Origin: Bactericera cockerelli
Lineage: Eukaryota; Arthropoda; Insecta; Hemiptera; Triozidae
NCBI GenBank assembly: GCA_024516035.1
Contig: CM044964.1
Location: 28,225,778 to 28,289,777 of the forward strand
Direction of reading: 5' to 3'
DNA length: 64,000 bases
Numbering within the stretch: position 1 is the first letter of the stretch; every line of letters begins with the position of its first letter. The notes beneath the pieces were generated by a model that did not search any database, was not told where the DNA came from, and saw only the letters and a program-made list of their open reading frames with translations. Below are positions 21,941 through 32,575 of the stretch, in pieces. The translations under genes were made by a program, and so were the position numbers.

Positions 21941-22327
21941 TAAAAAAAATGGGACTCTTTAGTACTAATCGAGCAGTAGGTATTATTATTATTCTAACGA
22001 ACTCGCAAATCACAGAAACCAGTGAAAACGGACCTCGACGATTTTTTTGCAGGTACACAAACATTAAACCCGTGTACATTGACGAGTAGTAATAGATAAG
22101 TTTGTTAAGCTAAAAGTTCTGCTCAGACCAAACACTGGCTACTCTGGTGACCTCCAGCATAATCATGAGAACTATTGGTACCTCGTGGTGAGGACTTCTA
22201 TTGTATTAACGTGCTGCATTGCCTTCCAGAAAGATATATTATCACTAATGGTAATGTTATCATAATACAAGAATCATAATAATTATTATAATATAGATCA
22301 CACTCATCACTATAATGGCCATGAGGT

Positions 22328-22605
22328 GATCTTCAGCCAGCACGGGGATATTTTGTTTTTTTTTTTTTTTACATTCTAGGTCTACCAATATTGTACAAAA
22401 CCTTCAATTCTTCAGCCAGCACGGTTCTTTTTTAAACGCTACAGTACCAGGTCTAATATTTTGCAATACAATGCTTCACCTAACAAACACGGGTCTATTT
22501 TTTATTTTTTAACATAACTAGGTCTAATATTGTGCAATACAGCTTCAGCTAGCACGGTTTTTTGTAACACCACTAGGTCTAATATTGTGTATTGTGCAAT
22601 ACATT
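22328..22605. repeat. Degenerate tandem repeat, about 4 units
   Basis: Four diverged units of about 70-80 bp share CTTCAGCCAGCACGG, a T-rich stretch, AGGTCTAATATT and GTGCAATACA. The cause is unknown. Confidence 0.65.
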
Positions 22606-22714
22606 GAGTGAGGGGACCTTGACGGTTCCGACATAACATGTAGGTGTGATTAACTGTTCTCTTTATATGTTGATGATGCTTTTCTTAATTTACGTTGTAA
22701 AGAGAGTCTATGCA

Positions 22715-23130
22715 GTTGTTTACTGTTGTAACCAGCTTGGCTACAACTATGGGGGAGTGATGGTCTCCAGTCAACTTAAGTCGAAAGTTGGCTCGTCCTG
22801 GACCACATATTTCTATGTGCGATCAACCATCGTGATACCTAGCGTCGATGGCGCGTTGAAATCTCGTAGGATCACCGAAGTTAAGCAACGTCCAGCGATG
22901 TGGAGGTTAATGTGGGTCCTAGCCCATCAGGCTAGGTGAGGTTAATGTGGTTGTGGGTAGCAGGTTTGTGAGTTTCCTGCAAATGGAGGATAACACCCCC
23001 GTCGTGATATGACCATGCAGTTGAAAGTTAAACCAAAATTTATTTATAACCATCGTGAGAACTTGAGCTTTTTTATAAGCCAATTATTTTTAGGCTTGGC
23101 TAGTCCGTTATTCTCTGTATGCTAAAACCC
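22715..23130 (+). repeat. T6 repeat split by a 5S SINE
   Basis: The left half (AACCAGCTTGGCTACAACTA, TATTTCTATGTGCGATCAAC) and the right half (GAACTTGAGCTTTTTTATAA, TAGGCTTGGCTAGTCCGTTA) match the intact T6 copy at 34125-34395. The SINE at 22836-23047 sits between them. Confidence 0.8.
22836..23047 (+). mobile_element. 5S-derived SINE inserted in T6 repeat
   Basis: The 5S head (GGATCACCGAAGTTAAGCAA) and middle domain are present, and the copy ends GCAGTTGAAAGTTAAACC. The 11-bp target duplication AACCATCGTGA (22825-22835 and 23048-23058) fixes both borders. Confidence 0.9.
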
Positions 23131-23147
23131 CTCTCTATTTTAATCCG

Positions 23148-23372
23148 TATTTTTAATAATAACACGTTTTAGTGGAAGGTAACCATCGGGCGAGGTTAAT
23201 TCTCAAAGCATTTTCTACCACCTAACCCTCAAAGTCTTATTATGTGGTCACAAACTCAAATTAATGAGGAATAATTCATGCACTGGGTGGAATTCGAACT
23301 AACGGATCTCTACGCTACCTGGATTACCAGACTAGCGCGTTTACCACTTGACTAGCAGTGCATGGTTCATCT
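23148..23372 (-). mobile_element. T1 tRNA-like SINE
   Basis: The order on the plus strand is (ATT)n tail, TTTTAGTGGAAGGTAACCAT, TTAATGAGGAATAATTCATG, then the inverted B box GGAATTCGAACTAACGG and the inverted A box ACCACTTGACTAGCAGTGCA. It is a full-length minus-strand copy. Confidence 0.8.
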
Positions 23373-23690
23373 AAGCAACTAAAACCTAATACTCTGTTGT
23401 GTCCCCTCCTTATTAAAGCAATTAGAGTCAAACCTACTAGCTTATTACTATGTAGAATTTTCATTTTAAGTAGATAAGAGACATTAATTTTCATCATGGC
23501 GAAACAATCTAGATTCATAAATTTATTTATTTTTTATTACCAAGGCCAAAACTTCATCATTTTTATTACTATTGTAATTTTATTATTGTTATTATTACTA
23601 TAATAATATTTATGATACATCGTCATAGTTACCGTCGTAACCACAAGAGCACACAATGTCTCCCAAGTCAGGACACAGCAGAATCTGATG

Positions 23691-24183
23691 TATACAGGGT
23701 GTCCTGGTGTCCAAGATTTGTTATTAGAAAATTTCAGAATCAACTCAGAAAAGGAGACATTCTAAGAATAAAATAACCTTAGGTTGTCAGCGTCGATGTT
23801 GAATGCACCGGTCTTGTAGGATCACCAAATTTAAGCAACGTCTAGCGAGGTGAAGTCTTGCTGGCATTCCGGCCCAATCCAGGCTGGGTGAGGTTAATGT
23901 GGGTAGCAGGTTTGTGAGTTTCCAGCGAATTTGAGGGTAACACACCCGTCGTTATATGACCATGCAGTTGAAAGCGACGTTTAGCGCCCCTAAACAAAAA
24001 ATCTTAGGTAAATTTTTGTACTTGCCTATTTGCATTCAAAACTGAGTTATTACTGTGTTCATAATTATTATCTCCGTTCGTATCACATTTTTCGATTAAG
24101 ATCTGGGATTATATTAGACTTAGAGTCCCCTAGAACTGATTCTGAAAATGTTAACAACAAAAACACCTTAGACACCTTGTATA
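23691..24183. mobile_element. CAGGGTG inverted-repeat MITE (type A) split by a 5S SINE
   Basis: The left end is TATACAGGGTGTCCTGGTGT and the right end is TAGACACCTTGTATA. Inner arm sequence (TTTCAGAATCAACTCAG versus CTAGAACTGATTCTGAAA) pairs. The same element without an insertion is at 27826-28214. Confidence 0.85.
23785..24002 (+). mobile_element. 5S-derived SINE inserted in type A MITE
   Basis: GTCAGCGTCGATGTTGAATG opens the 5S head, and GATATGACCATGCAGTTGAA is near the 3' end. The 7-bp flank CTTAGGT (23778-23784 and 24003-24009) is duplicated. Confidence 0.88.
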
Positions 24184-24228
24184 GCCTTGTGCTTGCTTCA
24201 CTCAGATGTTTACAGAGGTGTTCCAGAA

Positions 24229-24336
24229 CACTGCACTGGTAGTCAAGTGGTTAACGCGCTGGTCTGGTAATCCAGGTAGCGTAGGAATCCGTTGGTTCGA
24301 ATTCCACCCAGTTCATGAATTTTTCTTCATTAATTT
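24229..24336 (+). mobile_element. T1 SINE, 5' part of a split copy
   Basis: CACTGGTAGTCAAGTGGTTA (A box), GTTGGTTCGAATTCCACCC (B box) and CAGTTCATGAATTTTTCTTC are present. The copy breaks at ATTAATTT, where the LINE begins, and continues at 27436. Confidence 0.88.
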
Positions 24337-25571
24337 TTTGAAATATTCTGAAGAGACGCGTAAAGTTCGTGGTTTTCCCAAACATATGTTCTCGGATAAT
24401 CGAACAAGTTCTTCTTCTGCTGACACTGCTGATTTATTCGCAGAATCATTTTCTTCGGCTTATACCGAGTGCCACGAACAAATTCCTCATTACGCTGTCA
24501 ATGATTTAATTGATTTTTCAAGTTGTCAGGTTTCACACAAAGAAGTCTTCAAGGCGCTTTCTTCACTTCCTCCAAAGTTTTCATCTGGTCCTGACAACAT
24601 TCCACCGTTTATTCTAAAAAAATGTGCATCTGTACTGACGGAACCTATCACCAAAGTCTTCAATAAATCTTTATCTTCTGGTTATTTCCCTGCTTGTTGG
24701 AAGTCAAGCTATGTTATTCCCATTTTTAAATCAGGTGATAGATGCAATGTTTCCAATTACCGTGGTGTTTGCATACAATCGGCCATACCTAAGATCTTGG
24801 ACAAGTTAATTTCAGTCAAACTATCTTTCGCTTGCAAACATATAATAGCTGACCAACAACATGGTTTTACTTCCAAAAGATCCACAGTCACCAACCTTCT
24901 CTGTTATCAACATAATATCACTGGTTCTTTTCAAGCAGGTTCTTCTGTCCATTCTGTATACACAGATGTTGCTAAGGCTTTTGATAGAGTTGACACACGT
25001 TTTCTTATTAATAAATTGCGATCTTACGGCATTGGCGAATCGTTTCTTTCTTGGCTTTCATCATACCTTTCAAGCAGAACTCAGTTTGTGCGAATCGGTG
25101 AATCTCGCTCTAGGGCCATTCATGTTACTTCTGGAGTTGGTCAAGGCAGCCATGTTGGACCTATTCTCTTTAATCTATTCTTCAATGATCTACCGAAGTT
25201 TATTGAACATTCTTCGGTTTTGATGTTTGCTGACGATGTGAAGTTGTTTAGGACAGTTAGTGGCATTTCTGATTGTCACCTTCTTCAGAAAGATCTTGAT
25301 GCCTTTTGTTCATGGTTGACTGCCAATGGTATGAGTTTATCTCTTCATAAGTGCTTTATTGTTGAATTCTCTCGTGGTAAATCATTTGATTTCATCTATT
25401 CCATCAGCTCTCATTCTCTCTCCCGAGTTAACCAAATCAAGGATTTGGGTGTTATCTTGGACTCAAAGCTCTCTTTTGTTCCTCATATCACCAATCTCTC
25501 AATGAAATGCCATCGTCTTCTCGGCTATGTGTGTAGGAACTCTAAGGATCTGTCTTCTGATGCCTTTAGTC

Positions 25572-26021
25572 TAGGGATGGGATTCTCGACTCGTTTAGAA
25601 TATTCGATTCAGTAGACTCGGTTCATCAAAAGTAGTCGACTCAGTGAGTCGACTCTTTAAGAGTCGCGGTTCTTTGAAATTCTGTATGATTTGTTTCACC
25701 TTAGATAATGGGGGTAGTCGATTCAGTAGGTAGTCTAGGGCATATGGATGGGATTCTCGACTCGTTTAGAATATTCGGTTCTGTAGACACTAGACTCAGT
25801 TCGACTCTTTCTTTAAGAGTTGCGGTTCTTTTAAATTCTGCATAATTTGTTACACCTAAGCTAAGGTATCTAGAGACAATGGGGAATTGGGAATAGTCGA
25901 TTCAGTAGGTACCTATGCAGTGGTCCGATTGGGAATTGGGGGACATTTAGAAATAATAACATTTACTTTTATTTATTTATATATCAAAATTAAATTAAAT
26001 TCAAACGTCAACACACAACTC

Positions 26022-26059
<38 letters not shown>

Positions 26060-26848
26060 TGGGGTTTAACGTCGCTTTCAACTGCCATGGTCATATCACG
26101 ACGGGGGTTTTACCCTCCATTCGCAGGAAACTCACAAACCTGCTACTCACATTGACCTCACCCAGCCTGAGTGGGGCCGGGAAAAGCCAGCGTCACGAGA
26201 ATTAGAATTTGAATGGTCACCCATCCAAGTCTTAACCTCGCTGGATGTCGCTTAACTTCGGTGTTCTGAAGGGAACCGGTGTATTCAACATGCCATCGAC
26301 GCTGGCTATCATGATTCTTTCATTATGCCAAAAAATCAACTCAGCAATAAAATCAATTCAATTCTTCAACTCAGGCGACTCTCTCGACTCGATTCAGTAG
26401 TCGACTAGTCGCCTTACACCAAGTCCAAATAGTATGTACTTGTACCTAGGTACCATAATCTGAATATTCATATTGCCCTCCCCTACATCTAGTTCTCACT
26501 TATCCCCTGATATCACATTAAGAAGCTAGTAGAAAGAAATTAATTTTGAGTGGGTAACAGACTTGTTTTCAATGGATAAAGCCATAGTCAATCGTATTCA
26601 AGAGTTTGAAAGATTATATTCTTAAATCGTCCCTGACGGTCCCTATAGGACGGGACCGATGCGATGAGATGTTGAGTGATGACGTCAGTGGGTAACAGAC
26701 CTATTTCTAATGGCTAGTGCTAGTGGGTTAAACCAGACAAGGAAATGAGTCGAGAGTCGATTGTTTAGAACTTCGAGAGTCGATTCATACGACTCTTCAG
26801 AAATAGTCGACTCTTCGAGTCGACTCGCTCAATATTTACCCATCCCTA
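25572..26848. mobile_element. hAT non-autonomous element inside the LINE
   Basis: The inverted ends TAGGGATGGG and CCCATCCCTA and the exact 8-bp target duplication CTTTAGTC (25564-25571 and 26849-26856) define it. Both ends are crowded with TCGACTC/GAGTCGA motifs, as in insect hAT elements with this terminus. There is no transposase ORF. Its first ~164 bp are duplicated internally (second copy from 25731). A 5S SINE at 26028-26308 is inserted in it. Confidence 0.93.
26028..26308 (-). mobile_element. 5S-derived SINE inside the hAT element, young copy
   Basis: This is a full-length minus-strand copy with a poly-T start (the poly-A tail), GTGGGGTTTAACGTCGCTTT, the middle domain and the 5S head (AACTTCGGTGTTCTGAAGGG), ending at AGCC on its own 5' side. 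TCATGATT (26020-26027 and 26309-26316) is the target duplication. It is almost identical to the copy at 4.78 kb. Confidence 0.93.
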
Positions 26849-27435
26849 CTTTAGTCTTCTTTTCAAATCCTTGGTAAGATCGCTCCTAGAGTACGCTTGT
26901 TCTGTATGGTCGCCTTATTATGAAGTGCATGTTAAAATTCTAGAGCGAGTGCAGAAGAGATTCATCTCTTATTTTCGCTATCGATATCCAGATGTTAATA
27001 TCCAGTTGGCACTCCTTAAAGACCGCAGAAAAGATCAAGATAGTACTTTTCTTCGGAAATTGATCACTGGAGATGTAGATTGTGCTGAGCTCTTGGGATT
27101 GATCACATTTGACTGTCATCGACGGTTGAGACAACCTAAGACATTTAGAGTTGACCAGTGTGTTAATAATTACTCTTACCATCTGCCTTTGAACAGGATG
27201 ATGCGTGAAGTCAATAACCAGTTATGAAATTGGTAATTATCTTTTTCTATAATTATCTTTTCTGTAATTATGTTTCTTTTCTTTTTGCTACCGAAGTATT
27301 TCACAGTGTTTTTTTTATATTTCAGTAATTTGTCATATTTGTAAAATTTTATTTTAACTGTTATTTTATTTGAAAATGTAAATAGGGCTAAACCCGTCAA
27401 TAAACACCCGTCTACCGGGCATTATTATTATTATT

Positions 27436-27560
27436 ATTAATTTGAGTTTGTGACCACATAATAAGAAGACTCTGAGGGTTAGGTGGTATAAAATGTTCTG
27501 AGCATTAACTTGGCCTGATGGTTACCTTTCACTAAAGAGTGTTATTATTATTATAAATAC
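27436..27560 (+). mobile_element. T1 SINE, 3' part of the split copy
   Basis: ATTAATTTGAGTTTGTGACC and ACTCTGAGGGTTAGGTGGTA run through GATGGTTACCTTTCACTAAA to an (ATT)n tail. It completes the head at 24229-24336; the intact copy at 50992-51210 shows the expected junction. Confidence 0.9.
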
Positions 27561-27574
27561 TGATTAAAATAGAG

Positions 27575-27715
27575 AGGGTTTTTTGTCCTCACAAGGCACG
27601 GATAGGCCCCGACATCCAAAGTACAGAGCCGAAAAAATTACGATCCTGCCGGCACTCGAACCCGGGTCACCTGGAGTGTAAGCCGAGCATGCTACCGCTA
27701 GACCAAGGTGACCAA
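27575..27715 (-). repeat. T2 tRNA-like SINE
   Basis: The minus-strand copy has the body (GACATCCAAAGTACAGAGCC), the inverted B box (CACTCGAACCCGGGTCAC) and the inverted A box (GCTACCGCTAGACCAAGG). Confidence 0.75.
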
Positions 27716-27825
27716 TATACCTCCTTATTTATGTACAATTGTACATAGAAGCTAGGGTACAACTTACCTACATACATAACAGATCAACAAGAGGTAAGTA
27801 TCTACCTAGAGATAAGTATATATAG

Positions 27826-28214
27826 TATACAGGGTTTACAAGTTTTATTTTTATTTCAGAATCAATTTCAGAAGACATTCTAAGACTAAAATTATCTTAG
27901 ATAATTTTTTCTAAAATTATGAAGAAGAAAAAATCACTCGAAAAAAAGTATTCTCCTGAAAAATAAACTTGAACTTGTTTAAAAGAAGTGAAAATGGTCG
28001 TAATATCTTTGTGTATTATGACTATTGAGTACATTTCCCTGGTAAATACCTAATAACTAATATTTTTACCTATTCAAATCTGAGTTATTATTTTGTTCAT
28101 ATCTTCGTTCGACGGCATTTTTCGAAAAATGATATAACATCACTTTAGTCTTAGAATGTCTCCTAGAGTTGATTCTGAAATTTTCTATAAAAAAAAACCA
28201 GGACACCTTGTATA
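27826..28214. mobile_element. CAGGGT inverted-repeat MITE, type A
   Basis: The left end TATACAGGGTTTAC and the right end GGACACCTTGTATA, with inner pairing (TTTCAGAATCAATTTCAG versus GAGTTGATTCTGAAATTT), give an element of about 389 bp with TA borders. It shares its right-hand TATA with the next element. Confidence 0.8.
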
Positions 28215-28660
28215 CAGGGTGGTCCAAAAAGTTTGCACCAAAATGATAGGGGTAGTAAAAGAGACCATTTCCAACAAAAATATTCCCGGACATTTTCCTT
28301 TATTTTTTTGTCGTTTTCAAAATGGCGGCCAAAACGTGTGTTTTTCAAATATGTGCGTTCAGAACGTTGACAGCCTAAATGAGCATGATCATTAAAACAT
28401 TGAACGGGTTAATTTTACTTATTTTAATTAAAATTTGATTTTCAATTCAAAAATGCAATCCGTTTTTTTCTAGGTGGTACAGAAAAAAATGAAAAAATCA
28501 AAAGCCAACCAAAGTCGGAATATTTGAAAAACACACGTTTTGGCCGCCATTTTGAAAACGACAAAAAATAAAGGAAAATGTCCGGGAATATTTTTGTTGG
28601 AAATGGTCTCTTTTATTACCCCTATCATTTTGGTGCAAACTTTCTGGACCACCCTGTATA
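28211..28660. mobile_element. CAGGGTGG hairpin MITE, type B
   Basis: TATACAGGGTGGTCCAAAAA and its mirror GGACCACCCTGTATA bound a 450-bp element. Arms of about 142 bp are nearly perfect, with TTTTCAAAATGGCGGCCAAA facing CGCCATTTTGAAAAC. A unique spacer of about 166 bp separates them. The ORFs in the arms are by-products. Confidence 0.92.
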
Positions 28661-28845
28661 TTATGTAGATAATTTATAGTTATAGATCGTTTTGTAGTGG
28701 GTAATTAATTCCACAGTTTTCCCACGGCTCCCAGAAAGTTGGCAACTGAAAATTCCGATAAGCAATCAAGTAGGTAATAGGTCGAGCATAATAATTGCAG
28801 AGTGATGATCTATGAAATAAAATTGTGCTTTATCAGTCGTCGTTC

Positions 28846-29176
28846 GGTTCTTATGAACTAGCTAGATTCCGACTAGATTCTTATGAACTAGCTCGATTCC
28901 GAATAGATTCTTATGAACTAAACTCGATTCCGAATAGATTCTTATGAACTAGCTCGATTCTGAATAGATTCTTATGAACTAGCTAGATTCCGACTAGATT
29001 CTTATGAACTAGCTCGATTCCGACTAGATTCTTATGAACTAGCTCGATTCCGAATAGATTCTTATGAACTAGCTCGATTCTGAATAGATTCTTATGAACT
29101 AGCTAGATTCCGACTAGATTCTTATGAACTAGCTCGATTCCGCGAATAGATTCTTATGAACTAGCTAGATTCCGAC
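28846..29176. repeat. 30-bp minisatellite, about 11 units
   Basis: The unit is GATTCTTATGAACTAGCT(C/A) plus GATTCCGA(A/C)TA, head to tail without spacers. Two higher-order variants alternate (CTCGATT and CTAGATT). It is not a CRISPR array because there are no unique spacers. Confidence 0.93.
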
Positions 29177-29195
29177 ACATTGTCAACGCAGAGCA

Positions 29196-29335
29196 CGGTG
29201 CCTCCAAATCTGGATGTACCTAGCTACCTACTATACTATGCAGCTAGGCATGGGTACCTAGCTACCTACTATACTATGCAGCTATACCTAGCTGGCTACC
29301 TAGCTACCTACTATATTATGCAGCTATGCATAATT
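29196..29335. repeat. Tandem repeat of about 3 units
   Basis: TACCTAGCTACCTACTATAC plus TATGCAGCTA occurs three times in a row with small insertions. Confidence 0.8.
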
Positions 29336-29608
29336 TTATTCAATCATCCATCATCGTGATCGCATTGATCCAAGCCGATCATCAAACAAATTATAGGTGA
29401 GTTAATTACCTAATTAAATTATATTCCATGCATGAACAACAAGTCTGTGACGTGAGAACTGAATTTCTCTTTTGCGATTTTTCTTGAGATGAAAAGTGGG
29501 AGTGTATAGCCATTCTCTCGTGGCATGTCTGTGTAACCTACCTCACAGAAAACGATGTAAATTTAGAAGGAATGAAGAAAAAGAGATCAACTAGGGAACT
29601 GGGTATGG

Positions 29609-29638
29609 CCACACACACACATACGCACACACACACAC

Positions 29639-29683
<45 letters not shown>
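29609..29683. repeat. (CA)n microsatellite
   Basis: This is about 75 bases of almost pure ACAC with a few GC interruptions. Confidence 0.95.
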
Positions 29684-29940
29684 ATACCAGGCGCGTCCGG
29701 TGCTAAGGAGCTGCGGAACTGCAGCACCCCCAGATGAAAGAGAAAAAGAGAGAATTTTCTCAAGTCCTAGCTCGTACACAACGAGTATCATCACACATTT
29801 CTAGAATAATAACTGCATAATTATTATGATTGGCATGGTACACAAACTCAAACTATTTAGATACTGAAAGAGCAAGTCTATAAATCCCATTTTATTCCGG
29901 TTTATGTGGCAGCACCCCCAAAACATTTTCTCACCGCATA
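29684..29940 (-). repeat. Repeat family X, copy 2
   Basis: GGCGCGTCCGGTGCTAAGGA ... CAAGTCCTAGCTCGTACAC ... ACTGCATAATTATTATGATT ... GTTTATGTGGCAGCACCCCC matches the copy at 51.38-51.61 kb over its whole length, and copy 1 over part of it. Confidence 0.65.
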
Positions 29941-29999
29941 CACTACAAACTCTGGGTGTGACCAGAATTTACATATTTAATAATAGGTAATAACACTCT

Positions 30000-30215
30000 T
30001 TAGTGGAATGTAACTACTAGGCGAGGTTAAAGCTACCACCTAACCCTCTTATTATTATGTGGTCATAATATGTGGTTGTCATTTCCGGCCCTACCCAGTT
30101 TGGGTGAGGTTAATGCAGGTAGCTGGTACTATTCCCAGCGAATGGAGGCTAGAACCCCGTCCTCATTATACAATATCTCAATTAGGACGGTAAAACCAAA
30201 TAGAGTCAACTGGTT
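30000..30215. repeat. T1 tail and T5 tail fragments
   Basis: Positions 30000-30065 (CTCTTTAGTGGAATGTAACT) are a minus-strand T1 SINE 3' part. Positions 30068-30215 (TTCCGGCCCTACCCAGTTTG ... AGGACGGTAAAACCAAATAG) are the middle and end of a plus-strand T5 SINE. Confidence 0.65.
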
Positions 30216-32045
30216 ACAATTGATCTAATAAGTTTGCACTGTTAATTTTATTGTAAGTGTGTCACTGAAAACCCTGCAACCAGGTGAGATAATAATAATA
30301 GTAATAATGTAGAACAAACTCACCTCAAAATATTCTTATTATAAATTGTGTCGACAGCCAAGGGGTGAAATCACCTCAGCATCATGCGGCTCTTGACAAT
30401 TCACTTTTTGTTTTTAGTTCACAAGCCTCCCCTTTAATCAATCATGGTGAATGATCCTTATGATAGTTGAATAGTATGTCTTCAGGATAATTATTTACGA
30501 TTTGTTTTAATTGATGGAAGCTGAGCCAATTTAATTTAGTATACACTTTCCAAGGATTATTCAAAAGTTTATTTTTTAAAGTCAATATTTGAAAATGAGT
30601 TTCAAAATAACGTTCTGTAATACTATAGTGTCTTATCACAAAATTTCACTTGTAGGTAATTTCAAAATCAAGTTTCAGAACTGAAAAAAAATGTTAATTG
30701 ATTGCTTGAGTTCAATTTTCAATTATATTTATATATTTTATTTTAAATATTTAATAAAATATTTAAAGAAAATACTTCATAAAAAAACAGGATTTGTAAA
30801 AAATATAATCAATTCTTGTTAGAATATTGTTGGATGTGTTGATTTTTTTAATATTAAATTTATTGATTAGTATGGAGTTTAAAAAGTTCATCTTCGAAAC
30901 AGTCTGAGGGTTTTCACAATAATTTTATACTCGTAAAAAAAACGGTCATAGTTAAATTTTCACAATTGCTGACGGAATGGATGCGCAAAGAAAAACTGAT
31001 TCAATGAAAGCACAGTTGATACAATTTTATTAGCATGTACGTACCAACTAATAATAAAATTTGAGTCACTAAAAAACTGCGTGATAAAAAAATACTATAA
31101 CTATAAAAAGTTAGGCATGCCTTCTTGTGTTGTGATCGATAAAATTATGCTTCTACGATGTTTTGCTAAAATAGGTAAAAAAAATTGTCTCTTTTTTTTT
31201 GGTGAGATAAATAATTGTTGATAACTGATTACACACGCTGCAAGTGAAAGTTAGGTATGTAGGTATACTCATGAACTTTTGAACAGCTACAGATTCAATT
31301 TTATTATTTAGCAACTGAAAAAAATGTGATTTCTTCTTCGACTGATGATGATGATAATAATAATGAATTTATTTGTTAACTTGACTTGAAAACCTGATAT
31401 AGTGTAAAGAGACTTATTTAGTATTATTGTTTAAAAAAATATATCATAAAAAATCAAAGAGCAACAATTTGAGTTGTTGAAAAAAATACTATTAGTAAAA
31501 AGAGCTCGATAATTACTATATGACTCACTATAGTAACTAGTGGTTTAGTGGGACTTAGTTACAAAAGATGTTCCTACTCCGTTCAAAAGATAGGTCTATT
31601 TCAGACACTTAATAAAATTGTCCTTTTCTAAATTCAGGACAATCGTATGTCAGAATTTTCGGAGTTCAGGCTAAGGCACTAAGAACTGTTGATTATTTTT
31701 CTCAGGTTTTAAGAGTTAATATTTTTTACTGAGAAACTCAAGTTATCTTGTTCCTATTCTTCGCAGGTAAAAGAGACTAGTATAAATATTTTTATTTATT
31801 TTTAATTTGGGTTTAACGATGTTTTAAACTGCATGGTCATATCACTAATATTTTTTTTTCCTGATAAGAAAGAGACAAGGGTAGTAAGGAAAGACACAAG
31901 ATATTCTTCACAGGTAGGAGACACAAAATAGTTATAGTCCTTACTGATAAGACAAGAGTGATAAGATGTGATAAGAATCTTCACGTCTCTCAGACAACTG
32001 AAGTAAGGACAGAGATAATGACTGCTATTGTTATCAGGGTCCTGT
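30216..32045. other. No gene seen
   Basis: This is AT-rich DNA without a convincing ORF. Positions 31802-31851 hold a 3' fragment of a 5S SINE on the minus strand (TTTGGGTTTAACGATGTTTT). Confidence 0.5.
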
Positions 32046-32049
32046 TAAC

Positions 32050-32320
32050 CCAGTAGTGACCTCAGTGGCTTGATCGGTGGGGCGGTGAGTTCGGTGGTTC
32101 GATTCCCAAGATACGAAAGAAAAAGTTGCTCAGGAAGTTATAAAACGTCCAGAATTATGGAAAAAAATCGAAATCGGAGCAAAAATTTTTAAAAAAGATA
32201 AGAAAAAAAAAACAATGCTTCCGATTTCTAACATTAGAAATATCCCGGAAGTAATTTATTAAAGCGTATTTTAAGTACTTGTGATATCACGATTGTGATT
32301 AACACAAATACGATAACTTA
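32050..32320 (+). repeat. T4 tRNA-like SINE, interrupted
   Basis: The head (GACCTCAGTGGCTTGATCGG, GGTGGTTCGATTCCC) and the tail (GTGATATCACGATTGTGATT, AACACAAATACGATA) of the T4 family are separated by about 170 bp of other AT-rich sequence. Confidence 0.55.
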
Positions 32321-32367
32321 CTAATATATTCGTCGGACTTGTCAGGTAATACTGTTAGCCATTGTTG

Positions 32368-32575
32368 ACAGCACGGTGAATACATAGGTACATCGCTCGA
32401 TCACCGAAGTCAAGCAACGTCCAGCGAGGTTAGGATTTGGATGAGTGACCATTCAAATTCGAACCCTCGCGATGCTGGCTCTTCCCGGCCCCACTCAGGC
32501 TGGGTGCGGTTAATGTGAATAGTTAATTTGTAGTTTCCTGCGAATAGATAGTAAAACTTCCGCCTCGAATAACAT
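32368..32575 (+). mobile_element. 5S-derived SINE
   Basis: GATCACCGAAGTCAAGCAAC, GGATTTGGATGAGTGACC and then the middle domain (CCCACTCAGGCTGGGTGCGG) mark the copy. The first few bases and the 3' tail are eroded. Confidence 0.8.

Larger units (their letters stand above)
24337..27435 (+). mobile_element. 5'-truncated non-LTR retrotransposon (LINE) with RT domain, interrupted by a hAT element
   Basis: The first part (24337-25571) encodes a reverse transcriptase of the Jockey/CR1-like group. Visible blocks are SGPDNIPPFILKKC, HGFTSKRSTVTNLL, YTDVAKAFDRVD, SGVGQGSHVGPILFNLFFND and the catalytic FADD in MFADDVKLF, then the thumb (KDLGVILDSKLSF). The endonuclease domain is missing (5' truncation). 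The frame resumes after the hAT insertion at 26857 with the C-terminal YACSVWSPYY block and ends at 27227, followed by a short 3' UTR and an (ATT)n tail. ATTAATTT flanks the element (24329-24336 and 27436-27443). Apart from the insertion I see no stop or frameshift in the ORF, so the copy was young when the hAT landed. The exact clade is not certain. Confidence 0.9.

Noticed and set aside
28846..29176. CRISPR-like array of 30-bp repeats
   Set aside because: Units are directly adjacent with no unique spacers, and the setting is eukaryotic; it is a minisatellite.
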